DNA of 64,000 bases from Dysidea avara. Taxonomy: Eukaryota; Porifera; Demospongiae; Dictyoceratida; Dysideidae. The stretch is taken from contig NC_089272.1 in NCBI RefSeq assembly GCF_963678975.1, forward strand, positions 61,888,574 through 61,952,573. Direction: 5' to 3'. The notes under the pieces are model-generated. The model searched no databases. It had not been told where the DNA came from and worked only from the letters and a program-made list of their open reading frames with translations. This document shows, piece by piece, positions 43,561 to 62,984 of the stretch; the first letter of the stretch is position 1; each line of letters starts with the position of its first letter. Position numbers and translations under genes: made by a program.

Positions 43561-45721
43561 TAGATATTAGAGTACATGATTGCACAACCCAAAACTACCC
43601 TATTGTAAAGTAGTAATACATAGTTGGTTAATTCATAGTAGCATATACTGTCTATAGTTAATTCCAGATGAGTTAGCTAGCTGCATGGCGCCTGGTTTTT
43701 AGAAGTAGCACAACATCAACTTGTTTATTTACAGATTGCTCGAAGGAGAAGATTAGTAAACGCCGGTCCGCGGAGAGGCCAGAGGCCACTTTACTGGTAA
43801 ATAACAACATTACAAGTATGTTTCTGGACAGACACTATGTTTAAATGTTTGTAACTGTGTATTTTGTGTGCAGGATATGCGCTCCAGGCGTCATGCAATG
43901 AACAACCAGCGACGCGACAACCAGCTGATGACCAGTTGGGATACCAGCTGATGCGCTCATAAACAACCAGCTGGAACAACAAGGTAATGAGTAATGTAAT
44001 TCTTGTACCGGTAATTGTATTATACATCTTCATCCTTCATCTGCATGGCTTGCTAGCGGCTGGAATTATTTTCCACTGGACTTATCTACTGCTCTACTGT
44101 GAGTCTGTATAATAGCTAAACAAGAAGCCGATGCAGTATATACAACAATGTGTAACTATCTCCTGTATGTTGTGCATGGCTGTATGCATAATATTATAGA
44201 CTGTGATCACTGTGCCAATGCCACACCGTTGATATACTGGCACTGACATCACCTGTGGCCTCTAGTTACAACAGAGTCTGTTGTGCCATATTGGCTTGAT
44301 GGGGATCAATTGTTAATTGTGACTTCACCATGTCCCTTGTTCTGCATAGCCTCATTTCACTGCTGAGTCATCTTGAGAGACACGTCACACCTACAATATA
44401 TAGCTACTTTCAATATAGCTCGGTTTTTGTGTAGTTTGTGTTTTAGTATTGTGGTTTTCTGATGCCAGTTAAACTCCCTTGCCTGTGTATGTATGCATAT
44501 GTATCATTTCCACCAGTACATGCACACTGCTCTGAGTGCTGCCTATGGCACTGTTTATACTTGCCCAATGGGTAGGTTGCAATGTTGGTGTATGTACTTG
44601 GTTGTATGTGACGCGGTCCTAGTAATAATAATACCCCCTGGATTGGAAACTGCGCCACACAGATTTTGTACGAGAACCTTGCAGTGTCCTTAGGATGGTT
44701 TTGCGCCTCAAAAAATTTAATCCTATTGCAGCAGAACGGTGGCATTAACGACTTTTTGTTACGAGAATGACTTGTGATGTTGTTAATATAATTGTTTTGG
44801 TGAGTTTGACCACTCACTTTGGTCGGAAGGCTTACAATGGCGGACTACACACTTTGTTGGAAGCACATTCTTGGCTAAACTAAGTGCTGTAGGTAGAAAA
44901 AGAAAGTATCACAAGGTTAACTATGCTACAAAGAATGGCTTCGGCTAAATAATACGCCTTCCCAGGTTTTTAAAATGGTATTTTTTTAGCAAAACTGGAA
45001 GCACGTTCTCTCTGTGATTCTAAACAGCATCGCTACACAATTTATAATACAAAGTCATCAAATAATGGTCTTGAGTGCGAAGGGCGTAGCATACAGGGTT
45101 TCGGTGTTTTCCTTGAATCATTGAATGTGTCCAAGGCCATAATCTATGTCCAAACCATCTCATCAGTCTTGCGTTCAGTTTCGCTTTTACCGTTCACACA
45201 ATAAACTTATAAAGAGCCAATTTTCCTCGAAACTCAACGTTAGCACACACACACACACACACACACACACTTGTAATTAACTGACAACAAATAATGTTAA
45301 TATGCATTCACACACAATCATAATTGTGATTCAGATATGTACGATTATACTCCACTTATGGAAGTATGTACATTAAATCTATATTAGCAATCAAGTATCA
45401 ATACAAACACGATTTAATAATACAACTGTTTAAAAGTAGATTTATAATCGATTCTTGAAATCTTCACCAGAACCTTGGGTAAAATCTTAAGATTCAAATG
45501 GCAATATAATTTGCTTGGTTTCGGACCCCTTGCCTGACCCTTTCCATGGTACCTGACTAAATGCACAACTTGGCATTGTGCTAAATTTTGATGAAATTTC
45601 AGTATGGGAGAACAGTTTTTATAATACTATACCGACACTGGGAGGTGGTGGAAACCACATGCCCACTTGCCCTGACACATGCACCTGTAACTGATGAATC
45701 ATGTCAAATTGAGCATGTACC
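43561..45721. other. Unannotated intergenic sequence
   Basis: No recognised gene. 43873-43985 has irregular repeats of aaccagctgatg. A CA microsatellite is at 45246-45270. Frames near 44443-44817 (-) and 44493-44693 (+) have no domain. Confidence 0.45.
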
Positions 45722-45898
45722 GTAATTTGCTTTTTTTTTCATTTTAAAATAAGTTTTGTATGCAAAATTTGTACGAAAATTTCTTGTATGAAAATTTTTA
45801 TACAAGATCGAACTATACTCTAATAGAGCAGTCATTCATGTAAATCATACGAAAATATTTTTACACAAAAATTTTTGCACGAAAGTAAAGCAAATTAT
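45722..45898. repeat. MITE with TACCGTAATTTGC-type ends, copy 1
   Basis: The left end TACCGTAATTTGCTTTTTTT is matched by a decayed inverse (gcaaattatgc) near 45890. The interior has gtacgaaaatttctt and its inverse flanking a dispersed 17 bp motif (45806-45835). Copy 2 is at 47632-47832. Confidence 0.7.
45806..45835 (+). repeat. Dispersed 17 bp motif at the centre of MITE copy 1
   Basis: Exact unit preceded by gatcgaacta, located at the centre of the inverted arms. Confidence 0.85.
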
Positions 45899-45975
45899 GC
45901 AAGAGTTCATATATTATTTGTGTGGGGGAGAGTATCCAGCTGGAGTACATTCAGCATATACACTGCTGCATGTAA

Positions 45976-46896
45976 CAGTGTTTATTCTAGGGCTGTTAGG
46001 GGGGAAATTTCTCCCCCTAAAATCTCAGACTCACCCCCTAAAATTGTAAGTGACTACTATGCTATACTTTAGCTTGTTTAAAATAATCTGTCAAAAAGTG
46101 CCTTCAGAGTTCAATCTTAGAGTGTTACTATGTAAAACTTTTCCAGGTTAGAAATTACTGACATAGCCTTAAAATGCTCTCAGGTTTAAATCTCTAAAGG
46201 TACATATAAAACTATCAAAAATCATTCTCTGTGTGTCTGTGAATACTATCCCACTAGGGACTTGTGAGAAGGCTATAAAGCCTGTCAATACAGGGAGTCA
46301 TAAACATGTAACTAAAACGTTGAAGAATGCAGAAAAAATTCCCAGACCCAGTGGTGACTTGATCCCCAGCAACATGCAGTCTAGACATGCGCCAGAGGAG
46401 CCATAACAACTGGGATCTGAGATTTTCTCTGCATTCAACCTGCGACTTAGACATTGATTTCTTGCCAGCAATGAAATTTCCTATTTAAAGTGATGGTTAT
46501 TCAATAATTGTTTCTATAAATAGCATTCTTAGCTATCAAAATCATCAATATCATTTTCTAAGCCAGTTTGCTTTCAGAATACAGCCAACAAGATTTAATT
46601 TCAGAAAGCCTGATTTTAAATTATCTTGTTTTGCTATAATTGTGGTATCATATAAATACTAATAAATAATTCACATGCATCAATTGTCCTATATATTACA
46701 TCATTACAACACTCATGCATCAAGCCCTACATCCATAGGATCTGAATCAAAAAAATCAACACTCGTGATACAGCTAAGTACTTTGGAACTATTCAACTAC
46801 TTTATATAGTTGTGAACTTATCAATCATAGACTTTCACCCGATCACCCCCAAATTCCTGATTCACCCCCAAAGAAGAAATCCTAGAATAAACACTG
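45976..46896. mobile_element. Non-autonomous element with 16 bp perfect terminal repeats (921 bp)
   Basis: CAGTGTTTATTCTAGG at 45976-45991 and its exact inverse at 46881-46896. The ends are followed inward by CCCCCTAAAA-rich sequence. The CAGTG start suits hAT-like elements. No target duplication or transposase is seen. Confidence 0.75.
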
Positions 46897-47631
46897 CCTC
46901 AGGATTCTCTTAGAAGACTTCTGTTCAATGCCAATCACCATCTATCAACAGTTCCTTGTCATCATGTAGTAGAATCAGGCTAGAGGTGTGTAGAATCAGG
47001 CTAGAGGTGTGCACATGATCAAAAATGAACTTGTATGTAGCAGTGTGTTTGTACAAGCCATACTGGCAGTTAGACACTCTTCCCCACACAAACAATTATG
47101 AACTCTTGGTTACAGTAGTTGTAATAGGACACCATAATTACTAGACTCCTGACCTCTTGTATTATTATATTGCACATTTATTTGTCAAGTCATGTTATCA
47201 TCATCATCTTTGTAATGTTTTTGTACAGAAGAACATATACATGTAAGGATCCATGAAAACATTAACATAACAAGATCCTTGTACTGGTAGATTTGACTAG
47301 CATCTGCTAGCATCAAGATAATATCACAGTCATTTCTTGGTTGCACTTGAAGCTGGTGTCAATACACATAAATTTTTAAGAGATCAAGTTTCATGTTAGC
47401 TTTACTAAGGCCACTTCAACTGAACTTTTTGTTTCTCGGGCCCGACTGATCCTATATTGTTAGTACAAAATATTTACATTCATCACATGATCACCTTGCA
47501 AGAATAGAGGTAATGCCACAATGGAGTTATATGCAGTTACCTTTAAGTCCATCACAAAGTAAGGAACGCTCAGTATTTTTCATAATTATGGCCTGCTATT
47601 GACAAGTGGTACAGCAACCACACTGTACCAT
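46897..47631. other. Unannotated sequence
   Basis: A 20 bp tandem duplication of gtagaatcaggctagaggtg is at about 46970-47012. No gene. Confidence 0.45.
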
Positions 47632-47832
47632 AATTAGCTTTTTTTCGTTGTAAAATGATTTTCGTATGCAAAAACTTGTACGAAAATTTCTTACACGAAA
47701 ATTTTTACAAAAGATTGAAATACTCTAATAGAGCAGTCATTCACGTAAATCATACGAAAATAATTTTGTGCAAAAATTTTTATCACGAAAATTTTTTCGG
47801 TAGTTCACAAAAATAAATCGAATTACGGTAAC
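47632..47832. repeat. MITE with TACCGTAATT-type ends, copy 2
   Basis: Left accataattagctt and right aaatcgaattacggta are inverted ends. Interior arms match copy 1, including the dispersed 17 bp motif at 47713-47740. Near 47823 the right end retains the better TTACGGTA terminus. Confidence 0.75.
47713..47740 (+). repeat. Dispersed 17 bp motif at the centre of MITE copy 2
   Basis: Exact unit preceded by gattgaaata, the same central position as in copy 1. Confidence 0.85.
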
Positions 47833-48600
47833 TACCACAGGAACATGATATACAAACGGTTTTGATACAGCTGCCACATGTTTCCTGTGGTTATGTATGT
47901 TAGTCATGTGTGCAGGCATTGTGATTTGTGTAGGAAGCAAATTGTGTAGGATCCGATTTTTGTTATGTGTGTTAGTTCATTAAAATTTTAATGAACTGCT
48001 GAGGCTTACTCAGCATACGGACAAATCACAAAGTTCCTTCCTACACTCAGACTGGGCAGAGTCCTTAAGGGAACTGGGAGTGGTGATCCAGTATGACCAA
48101 CCAACAAAAGTTTGACATGCAAATCACTCTTCAGCCATCAAAAAACAATTATTTTACCAACCTAATAACCCTGTTTATGAATTTTACCTGAGAAACAAAA
48201 CATTCAGTTGAAGTAGCCTAACCACAAATAAAAACCATGAATTCGAAATTAGATCACAATTATTCTGTTAACAATTGGAATGATGAAGTATGTGATGATG
48301 GTTCTCTTATTAATATACTGTGTACAAAGCTATTTTTGGTGAGTTTTGTGAGGATATTTCAACAGATTTAGAGTTGTAAAAGGTCAGAATTATTACTGAT
48401 AGTCTCATTCAAGTCTACTGTAGTATGACATATTATACTAGTGAGGACATCTACATGATATTTAAAACATTAATTATCCTGAAACTGGTGACAAGTCATA
48501 TACAATGGACTTATATATACTGTAACATGATGGCAAGTGCTATTGCTGAATTTACATGTGCTGGCATCCAAGGATAACCGAAAATAATATTGATATCAGT
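47833..48600. other. Unannotated sequence with a 24 bp perfect palindrome
   Basis: AGTTCATTAAAATTTTAATG and its completion form a perfect 24 bp palindrome at 47974-47997. No gene recognised. Confidence 0.5.
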
Positions 48601-49160
48601 GCAGGAGATGACTATACCCTCACTGTCGAGTGGTAAGATACTGGTGGTGATGCTGTATGTAAGCAGCCTTCTACATTGATGGAATAAGTTACTGGAGAGT
48701 GTGTGGTTGATGTGGGCATACCAGAAGGGGGAATCACTGGGCTTTATTTGATTTCATGTGAGGGGTCAAATAACCATTGATCAAGGCTATGCTGATGGTG
48801 TGTCAATCACTTATGATAGTAGCCACCATCAGCACATCTGGACCTATGCTGCTGGAAGGTATAATGATAATCATACAGATAGACAAAATAATTGTCCATG
48901 TGCTGTTGGTGGAGGATCAGCAGCTCCTCCCTTTGTGGGAACTAATTATTACTGTTAATCAGCAGCACTGCAAACATGTTCGATTATTCTTGATTTTACT
49001 TTGAAGCCCCATTTTGGGACAGAGTTGGTCGCCTTACTAGTAACTGCTGTAAGTAGCAACTCTCATCAGCCATGGTTTTGTCAGGATCTGGGAAGAGCTA
49101 CATCAAGTGATATAGAAGAAAGTTTGTGCACATGGAGGGAGCTAGAGGAATTTGGCTTAA
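48601..49160 (+). pseudogene. Cysteine-rich domain gene remnant (uncharacterised family)
   Basis: Frame 2 (48758-48957) reads TIDQGYADGVSITY, then QHIWTYAAGRY, then CPCAVGG and PPFVGTNYYC. In shifted frames follow PFWDRVGRLTSNCC (near 49009) and SHQPWFCQDLGRATSSDIEE (near 49057). This order matches a family of predicted invertebrate proteins I recognise by the HIWTFAAG, CPC, PPFVG-Y-C and NCC-PWF landmarks but cannot name; no function is known to me. Cys-rich spacing suggests an extracellular domain. A stop at 48955-48957 and at least two frame changes indicate a broken gene, though unrecognised introns cannot be excluded. Confidence 0.55.
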
Positions 49161-49170
49161 GCAGCTGATG

Positions 49171-49206
<36 letters not shown>
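49171..49206. repeat. AT microsatellite
   Basis: About 18 AT units. Confidence 0.9.
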
Positions 49207-49210
<4 letters not shown>

Positions 49211-50041
49211 TAAATAGATCCCTCCCTCCCCCCACGCACACACACTACTGTACTACATACTCTATGTGTTGTAAGGATTGGTGGCTGCATTTGACACTAC
49301 TATTGTTATTAGTTCGGCATTGGGTGCATGAGGATGCCATCATACAGTAAAAGTTTGACAAATTAAGATATTTCCCAGGCATGAGAAAATATTGTAGTTG
49401 CAAGGGCAGCTCCAGGAATTTCAGTGACAGATTTACAATTTTTCTGTTGCATGCACACTTGGGGGGGGGGGTGTGGGAGGCAGAAAGGTTAAATGAAATT
49501 GACAATTTTCACCAAACAAAATCTTTAAAGCTGACATTTTAAGCATATGTTAAGAACTAATTGATATAAGCTGCTTATGTTTGCTTCTACTGATATAGCA
49601 TCAGGATCACACTAAAGAGTTTTGAGGCAAAGCTATGTAAAGTTTGAAGCATGCATGGATGTCATTCTGGGGGGTGGGGACATTCCCCCAGGAAAAAAAA
49701 ATCCAGGTCTTAAAAACACTCTGAGATGTGATTTTAGACTATTTTTACTGTGTTGGTACAGATAAACCAAGTAAATTACTGACTGTTCTATTAGGGTAAT
49801 TGACTACTCTATTAAAGCATTTTGATCTAAACCATCAATTTTAATTGCCTAGATATATACTTGACTAGTTTCTAGAAACCCCAGAAGCCCCCTGGATGAG
49901 AGGGTGGAATCCTGTCCCTGCAATCCACCCTTGATGAGGTCACTTTACTTATGTGCAAGCATAAAACACATGCCAGGGTTTACATACATCTCATACACTA
50001 ATAGAACACATTATATTATTATTTGTAACACAATAGTATCA
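49207..50041. other. 3' flank of TBCEL, non-coding
   Basis: Decayed dispersed-motif dimer at 49780-49828. GGGGGG/CCCCC-bearing sequence near 49670-49700 resembles debris of small transposons. No gene. Confidence 0.45.
49780..49828 (-). repeat. Dispersed 17 bp motif, decayed dimer downstream of TBCEL
   Basis: gactgttctattagggta, then tgactactctattaaagca, then ttttgatct. Confidence 0.65.
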
Positions 50042-53000
50042 TCACATCTTCCTGATCTTGCACCTACGTGTACCCTTGTAAACATTAGGTGGTTTAAAGG
50101 ATCTAACTTGGATGTTGATTTCATCCCCGTCAACCATACGGTACATGTAAAGTTGTCGACGATTGTCAGCCATTAATTCAGGAATGTAGCCATCCACAAG
50201 TTGTTTACAGACATAGAATATCATCAGCATTTCACTAGGTACACCAAGTAATTTGTCACCTATCCAAGACCGCAGATCCCCTGTACTCATCTGTAAATCG
50301 ATGTCATGTTCTTCAGGTGGACGATTAGATATTCCTCGAAAAGTGAAGCACAGTCTTGCAAATTCTTTTGCTGCAAAGTTGACTTCAGCCAGACGTCCTA
50401 GCTGACCATGTCTGCTCACCAACATGGTATACACTGACGGAGGATCAGGGTTGTCAAGGTGTAGCCTTATAAACCACCTTTCAGCAGCTTCCCTTTCATC
50501 GCGACTGATTGAGCTTTTGTTCAGTTTTTGGAGTTTCTGCATCCGACAGATGTAGGTCATACGTCGTTCCTTCTCTGACAGCGTATCACCTATAGGTATA
50601 CTGAGCAATGAGGCTTCTGTTAAAGACTCCAGTTGTCCCAATGCATCAACATCATCCCAGGAAGACAGGAAACAATTATTTATGTTTATGTATTTCAGGC
50701 AACGGAATGGCAATGTGTTAGGGTCAACTGCTGCTGCCACTGCTGCACTTTCATTGGTAGTTGCCATGGAATCATTTTTGAAACAGCCATTCGAAGAGTG
50801 ATCATTAGCCACACTACTTGCTTTGTCAATCACCTGCCCACTGGATTTATCAATACATTCTGTTGTGAGTAATGGTTTGCCTGGGGGAGGGGTGGGTGGC
50901 TGTTCTATACATTGCAATGGATTGGAGTCTGCTATTAGTTGCTCAAGGCATGGAAATGCATCACTGAGCCAGCAGAAATCTTCCCAGTTGGTCAACCCAC
51001 ATTTGTTGACGTGCAACTTCTTCACATTGGGAAACTGTGCTCTTGACTCTGATGGAATTATCTCAGTAGTGTTTAGTGACAAGTGAAGTTCTCCCACACT
51101 AAAAAGAAGCCAAGACAAGGTGAATGTCGGTATACACAAAAAATCATACAATATCATAAAGTACGATAGTAACTGTATAGTAGGGACCACAAAGGAGTAG
51201 GCGTGGCCCACAAAATAACATCACCCAAAAACCACCCTCAATTTTCCAAGATGACCATGAGGCACTATCGACCAAAACGCTTTCAACAAGTTGCTACAAA
51301 ATTTTAAAATTTTTTTACTTAGCAGAATTTTCTAGTGACTGACTGACTGATGCCTTCAGACAAGTGTAATTCGATAATGGCTAAGGCTACAGGCTTGATT
51401 TTTTCACTGTTCAACATCGCTTCGGCCCGAAAGGTGCCTTTTGGCATACCGCAGTATGTACAATGCATTCTTCATGGACTTACCAGTCTCCTCCTTTGTG
51501 TGCCATTCATCTTTGCTGACAGCGAAAGGTGTCAATTTGGTGATAGCACATGATGGCTTCCCTTCGAAACAGAAATTGTCCGTATTTTTCATAGTGGCTA
51601 TTATGATTGCAGAGGTGCTTTTCAAACAGTTCTTGATTTGTACTGCTGTGTAACGAGTTGAACACAGTCAACAGTGAAGTGTAATAGATACTTCACTTTT
51701 CAGACGATAATTAATATAATTGGGGCAAGCGGCACTATTTCTTTTGGCATAGTTTTCAAACAATAATAATATTCGATATAGCTGGAGCGTGCGGCGCCAT
51801 TTCAGATGCGGTATGCGTAGGTTCACCAGTCATAATAAAATTATTTACAAAAAAAAGTTAACAAACAAGCACACAGAAAAATTTGGAATTTTCAACTACG
51901 GTAGGGACCATAGCACATCGATAAAAAGTACTGAAACAAGTTGGAGTAGTCCATGATATTAAATCACACAAAAACAATAAGAAGTGTTATATCCCTACTG
52001 TGCTCAAGGTACCATAACAGAAATGCACGGTAGGGATATAACACTTCTTATTGTTTTACTGTGATTTAATATCATGGACTACTCCAACTTGTTTCAGTAC
52101 TTTTTATCGATGTGCTATGGTCCCTACTCTAGTTGAATTCCAAATTTTTCTGTGTACTTGTATAAATATATGTTCAGCCATGTAAAAGTATGTATACACA
52201 CAACACATATACGTACATCACACACACACATGCACACACAGAGATAAACACACACATGTGCACACACAAACACACACATGTGCACAGGCACACACACACA
52301 CACATACACACAAAGAGATAAACAAACACACACGCGGATGCACACAAGCACACAATATACAAACTACTCTAATAGAGCAGTCAAAATGTTCAATCATGTC
52401 GATAGGCAGAGAGACTGGCAAGTAAGCAAAGTGATGAACAGATGGCCTTTCAGCTTTATAAAAGATTTGTAGAAATCTTTTCCTTTACCAACCATACAAT
52501 CCTATACTGCATTTAAATGCACTAATGCTACAGTAATAACAGAATCACATGAGATAGTGAAGCAACACACGTACAAAGTGGCTGGACTGAAACACAGGCT
52601 TGACTAAAATCCATGCTGAGGTGTTTTACAATGAAAGCATTGTCAACTGTAACTCCATCATACATATTGTCTCAACAAAATGTAGTTACATATACAAATA
52701 CGGACAATGCTCACTATGTAGTCAAGATAGTATGTGACTACGTATGTGTGCAAACACACAATCATACTATCTATGTAGTATGTGTGTTTGCACATTCCCA
52801 CAAACACACAAACTACATAGATACACTTTTACTCTACATACAGACACACTATACAGATGCACACATGCAAGGCCATACATACGCGCGCACACGCACGCAC
52901 ACACACACATACAAAAAGCAAAGCCTTCAGCTGCCACTAAGCGGTCACGCTGCCCTGTGGCCAGCACTGGGGCACCTGTGCATTACTCAGGTGCTATGAG

Positions 53001-53086
53001 GCAGCGCAGGCATGCCCTCCTGGGGCAGGACTAGTAACCCGCAGGAGGCTGTACTATGTCTCACAGTTGAAGGTGTGGGACCTTGG

Positions 53087-53152
<66 letters not shown>

Positions 53153-55238
53153 ACACACACTACACAGACGCAAATACAAAAAGCAAAGCCTGTACTAACA
53201 TGGTTATCCCTACCCAATGAAAGAGCACTCAGCCACCTGAGCACTACTCAGGTGCTGCTAGTTAATGCAGGCAAAATAGTCCTGGGACAAGAATAGTAAC
53301 CTACAGGAGGTTGTACTATGTCTCACAGGTGAAGCAGTGGTGCATCTACACCCGGGCATACCCGGGAATTTGCCCAGGCATCAGCTCACCTTGCCCGGGC
53401 ATCAGAAAATCCTCTGGCGTGGCAGCCACGCATGAAAATACACTGCTCACAATTCAGTAATTACGATTCTATCCACCATTGACTGTAGCGAACGTTTGCA
53501 GCGAATTCTTGCATGGAAAATAAGTGCTGCGCGTTTAATTAAGAGTCTGACTTCTAATAATAGCACCGTAGATTACAAGTTACTATATTTAAATCTGAAA
53601 AACAGAGATGTGCCCGCCCTAAATCTAGCCAATTTGTAGTCTCATCTAAGTGATGATAGTTTGGAGTTTGCCTGTATATAGACCGCGTGAAGTGGAAAAC
53701 GACTAGCTGTTTGGCTACTTGATTTCAGCAGGTAGCGGTCTAATTCTGAATAATCAGTGCCCGGATTTATTGTGATACAACTACGACGAAGGAATGTCAA
53801 GGGAATAACGTGAGAGAACTGCTGACGATACTTTGTAGGACCACTCAGCAGGGCATGGTAGAGTTGGCGGGTAGTTGCAGGGAATGGATGCCCCTAGTGA
53901 GTACGTAGACGAACCGGTGTCATGACGGTTTTGTGATCCGCACAAGTACGAGTCAGTGCAAGAAATCTATCGGTTCAATAGTATTGTTCATTAGGAGTTG
54001 GAAGTATCCTTTTGTGTGGCACGTGATGCTGCAGTCCCACAATCGATTACATGCATCGTAGCTAGAGACTAGTATGGAGTGATTGCAGACTGATGAACTA
54101 TTATATATGCATACAGATAAGAGTTAATAACTGTAGCTAGTCATGCCATGCACTTGAAAACAACAATTTGATGAATACACGTATGAACCCACACAGATTG
54201 TTCACTGGACTAGGTGTACAGGTAAATGGGCTTGCCCGGGCATCATGTTTGGGCTAGATACGTCCCTGGGTGTGGGCACCAAAAGTCTTACCTGGTCCTT
54301 CACCCATCATTATGTGAGACATGGATAGTTGACTGATGTTACAGCTGGGTGGGCTGCTTCACCAAGTTCCCATTTAAGCACTAGGTAGACTGGAGCAATG
54401 TGAGTAAAGTTTCTTGCTCAAGGTAATAACAATGGCATTACCAAACACAAATGCACTCACTATAAAACACTACACGACACACACACACAAGCACGCACTA
54501 CACATATGCATACACACACTACCACCACACCACACATAGACAAACGCACACATACCTAGGTAAGAGAGATAGTAATTCTCTCAGCATTGGCCATGTTATC
54601 ATAGTAGAGTTGAGTACGAGGGTGGTGAGGTTAGGATGAGAGACAGCACTTTGACCATCCTTATTAGCTGGTGAGAACTCAAACAAGTTCTGACTGAGAT
54701 CAAGAAACTGTAATCTGGGAAAAGCTGACAACAGTGTTACCACCTGTAGGTGGAAAAAATTGTATTACTTGGGACAACTAAAGGTGGAAAGTCAATTATC
54801 TATTTAGCATGAGGAAATGGCACTAAACATGCTCAGTAGTACCATAGGAGACCATGGGTCTCATTTTTTTTGGTTTAAAAACAGCAAACTTTTCAAAATA
54901 TAATTTATATGGTGTCTTACACTATTCCAGCTAGATATCTGATTTAATCCAAGATGTAACTCCAACACATTTGGGCACAACTCGGACAGTTCCCTGTGGC
55001 GGGCAACTCGCGTGATCCCAGCATTGTCCAGTACCACTGACGTCAATTTCCTCACCGGTATGGTGCCTGCGCACAAAATGCTGTTCTATATGCAATTCTA
55101 GTATCATACACAATCGACACCTGGTCTATAAACTGTTGCAGTCTCTTTAACTGGCTTGTGGGTCGGCAGTGTTTCCCTGTCGTCCTCTTCTTCAGGACAA
55201 TATTTTTGTTTGATTGCTTCCAACAGTAGAAATGACAT
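50042..55238 (-). CDS. TBCEL: Tubulin-folding cofactor E-like protein (TBCEL), four exons
   Basis: Exons: 55238-55121, 55066-54921, 54743-54556 and 51098-50042, giving 502 residues. Introns are 54, 177 and 3457 nt with GT..AG ends and phases that join cleanly (1, 0, 2). The N-terminus MSFLLLEAIKQKYCP matches the start of TBCEL proteins and lacks the CAP-Gly domain of TBCE. Leucine-rich repeats follow (LTSVVLDNAGIT, LELHLGLNQI, LQFLDLSQNLF, LTTLVLNSTMITW, KLHVNKCGLTNWED), then a C-terminal ubiquitin-like domain (about residues 405-495) ending EINIQVRSFKPPN. Family members bind tubulin and promote microtubule disassembly in the cytosol. A Pro/Ser/Ala-rich insertion (about residues 216-281) accounts for most of the extra length over the roughly 424-residue vertebrate protein. 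Intron 3 hosts the U-P repeat, microsatellites and a hAT-like element. It is divergent from UBA52. Confidence 0.88.
51170..52161 (-). repeat. U-P element, copy 3, inside TBCEL intron 3
   Basis: Reverse orientation of copy 1. U repeat is 51170-51856 and palindrome 51857-52161, centred on ctcaaggtaccataacag. It starts only 71 bp from the exon 4 acceptor. Confidence 0.85.
52190..52350. repeat. CA-rich simple-sequence tract
   Basis: Interrupted CA/TG repeats. Predicted frames here are low-complexity artefacts. A dispersed 17 bp motif follows at 52365-52384. Confidence 0.85.
52365..52384 (+). repeat. Dispersed 17 bp motif in TBCEL intron 3
   Basis: Exact unit directly after the CA-rich tract. 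Confidence 0.8.
52905..53335 (+). repeat. Imperfect tandem duplication separated by a CA microsatellite
   Basis: Unit 1 (52905-53077) and unit 2 (53170-53335) share ACAAAAAGCAAAGCCT, cactactcaggtgct, ggactagtaacc/agaatagtaacc, GGAGG and TTGTACTATGTCTCACAG. A (CA)n run of about 60 bp (53091-53150) lies between. Unit 2 is broken at 53335 by the next element. Confidence 0.75.
53335..54268. mobile_element. hAT-like non-autonomous element (934 bp) in TBCEL intron 3
   Basis: Starts CAGTGGTGCATCTACACCC and ends as the inverse of CAGGGACGTATCTAGCCC, with inner GCCCGGGCATCA repeats at both sides. The uninterrupted tandem unit around 53060-53075 (gttgaaggtgtggg) gives the empty site and fixes the boundaries. 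No transposase frame is seen. Confidence 0.75.
54342..54440 (+). repeat. SINE-like core repeat, second copy
   Basis: GCTGGGTGG, ggagcaatgtgag and TAAAGTTTCTTGCTCAAGG match 36035-36085, continued by ataacaatggcatta. Confidence 0.45.
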
Positions 55239-55475
55239 GTTCACGTGTTGCTAAATCGCACCTGAGTAACGAGGATACGAAGAACCAAATGCTTAATCAT
55301 ACTGGCCAGTTCGTTTTGTTTTGCTGAATTACGTCATGCTATTTTTAGAACAGCCGACACGCTGGCAAGGAACAGGCGTCTCGCGTGAGCCAACACGTGT
55401 AAGAGAGGAGAAGGTTAGTAGTGTGCATTCTTCTCGTTTCTCGCCTTCATAAATGATATATTTATTGTTAGGAAG
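55239..55475. promoter_or_regulatory. Shared divergent promoter of TBCEL and UBA52
   Basis: Only 237 bp separate the two start codons. The interval holds a CRE-like TTACGTCAT (55329-55337) and CACGTG E-boxes at 55242-55247 and 55394-55399. A pyrimidine-rich CATTCTTCTCGTTTCTC near 55426 could be a TOP-type initiator for the ribosomal protein gene. A possible 5' UTR intron (GTTAGT at 55414 to TTATTGTTAG at 55471) would put that tract in an intron instead. No clear TATA box. Confidence 0.6.

Positions 55476-62984
<7,509 letters not shown>

Noticed and set aside
50042..51211. Single-exon 389-residue protein
   Set aside because: The first 37 residues are intron 3 sequence, including U-repeat DNA. 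A consensus acceptor at 51099-51100 gives the correct phase with upstream TBCEL exons.
52613..53296. Overlapping His/Thr-rich and Cys/Val-rich frames
   Set aside because: They are translations of CA/TG microsatellites on both strands.
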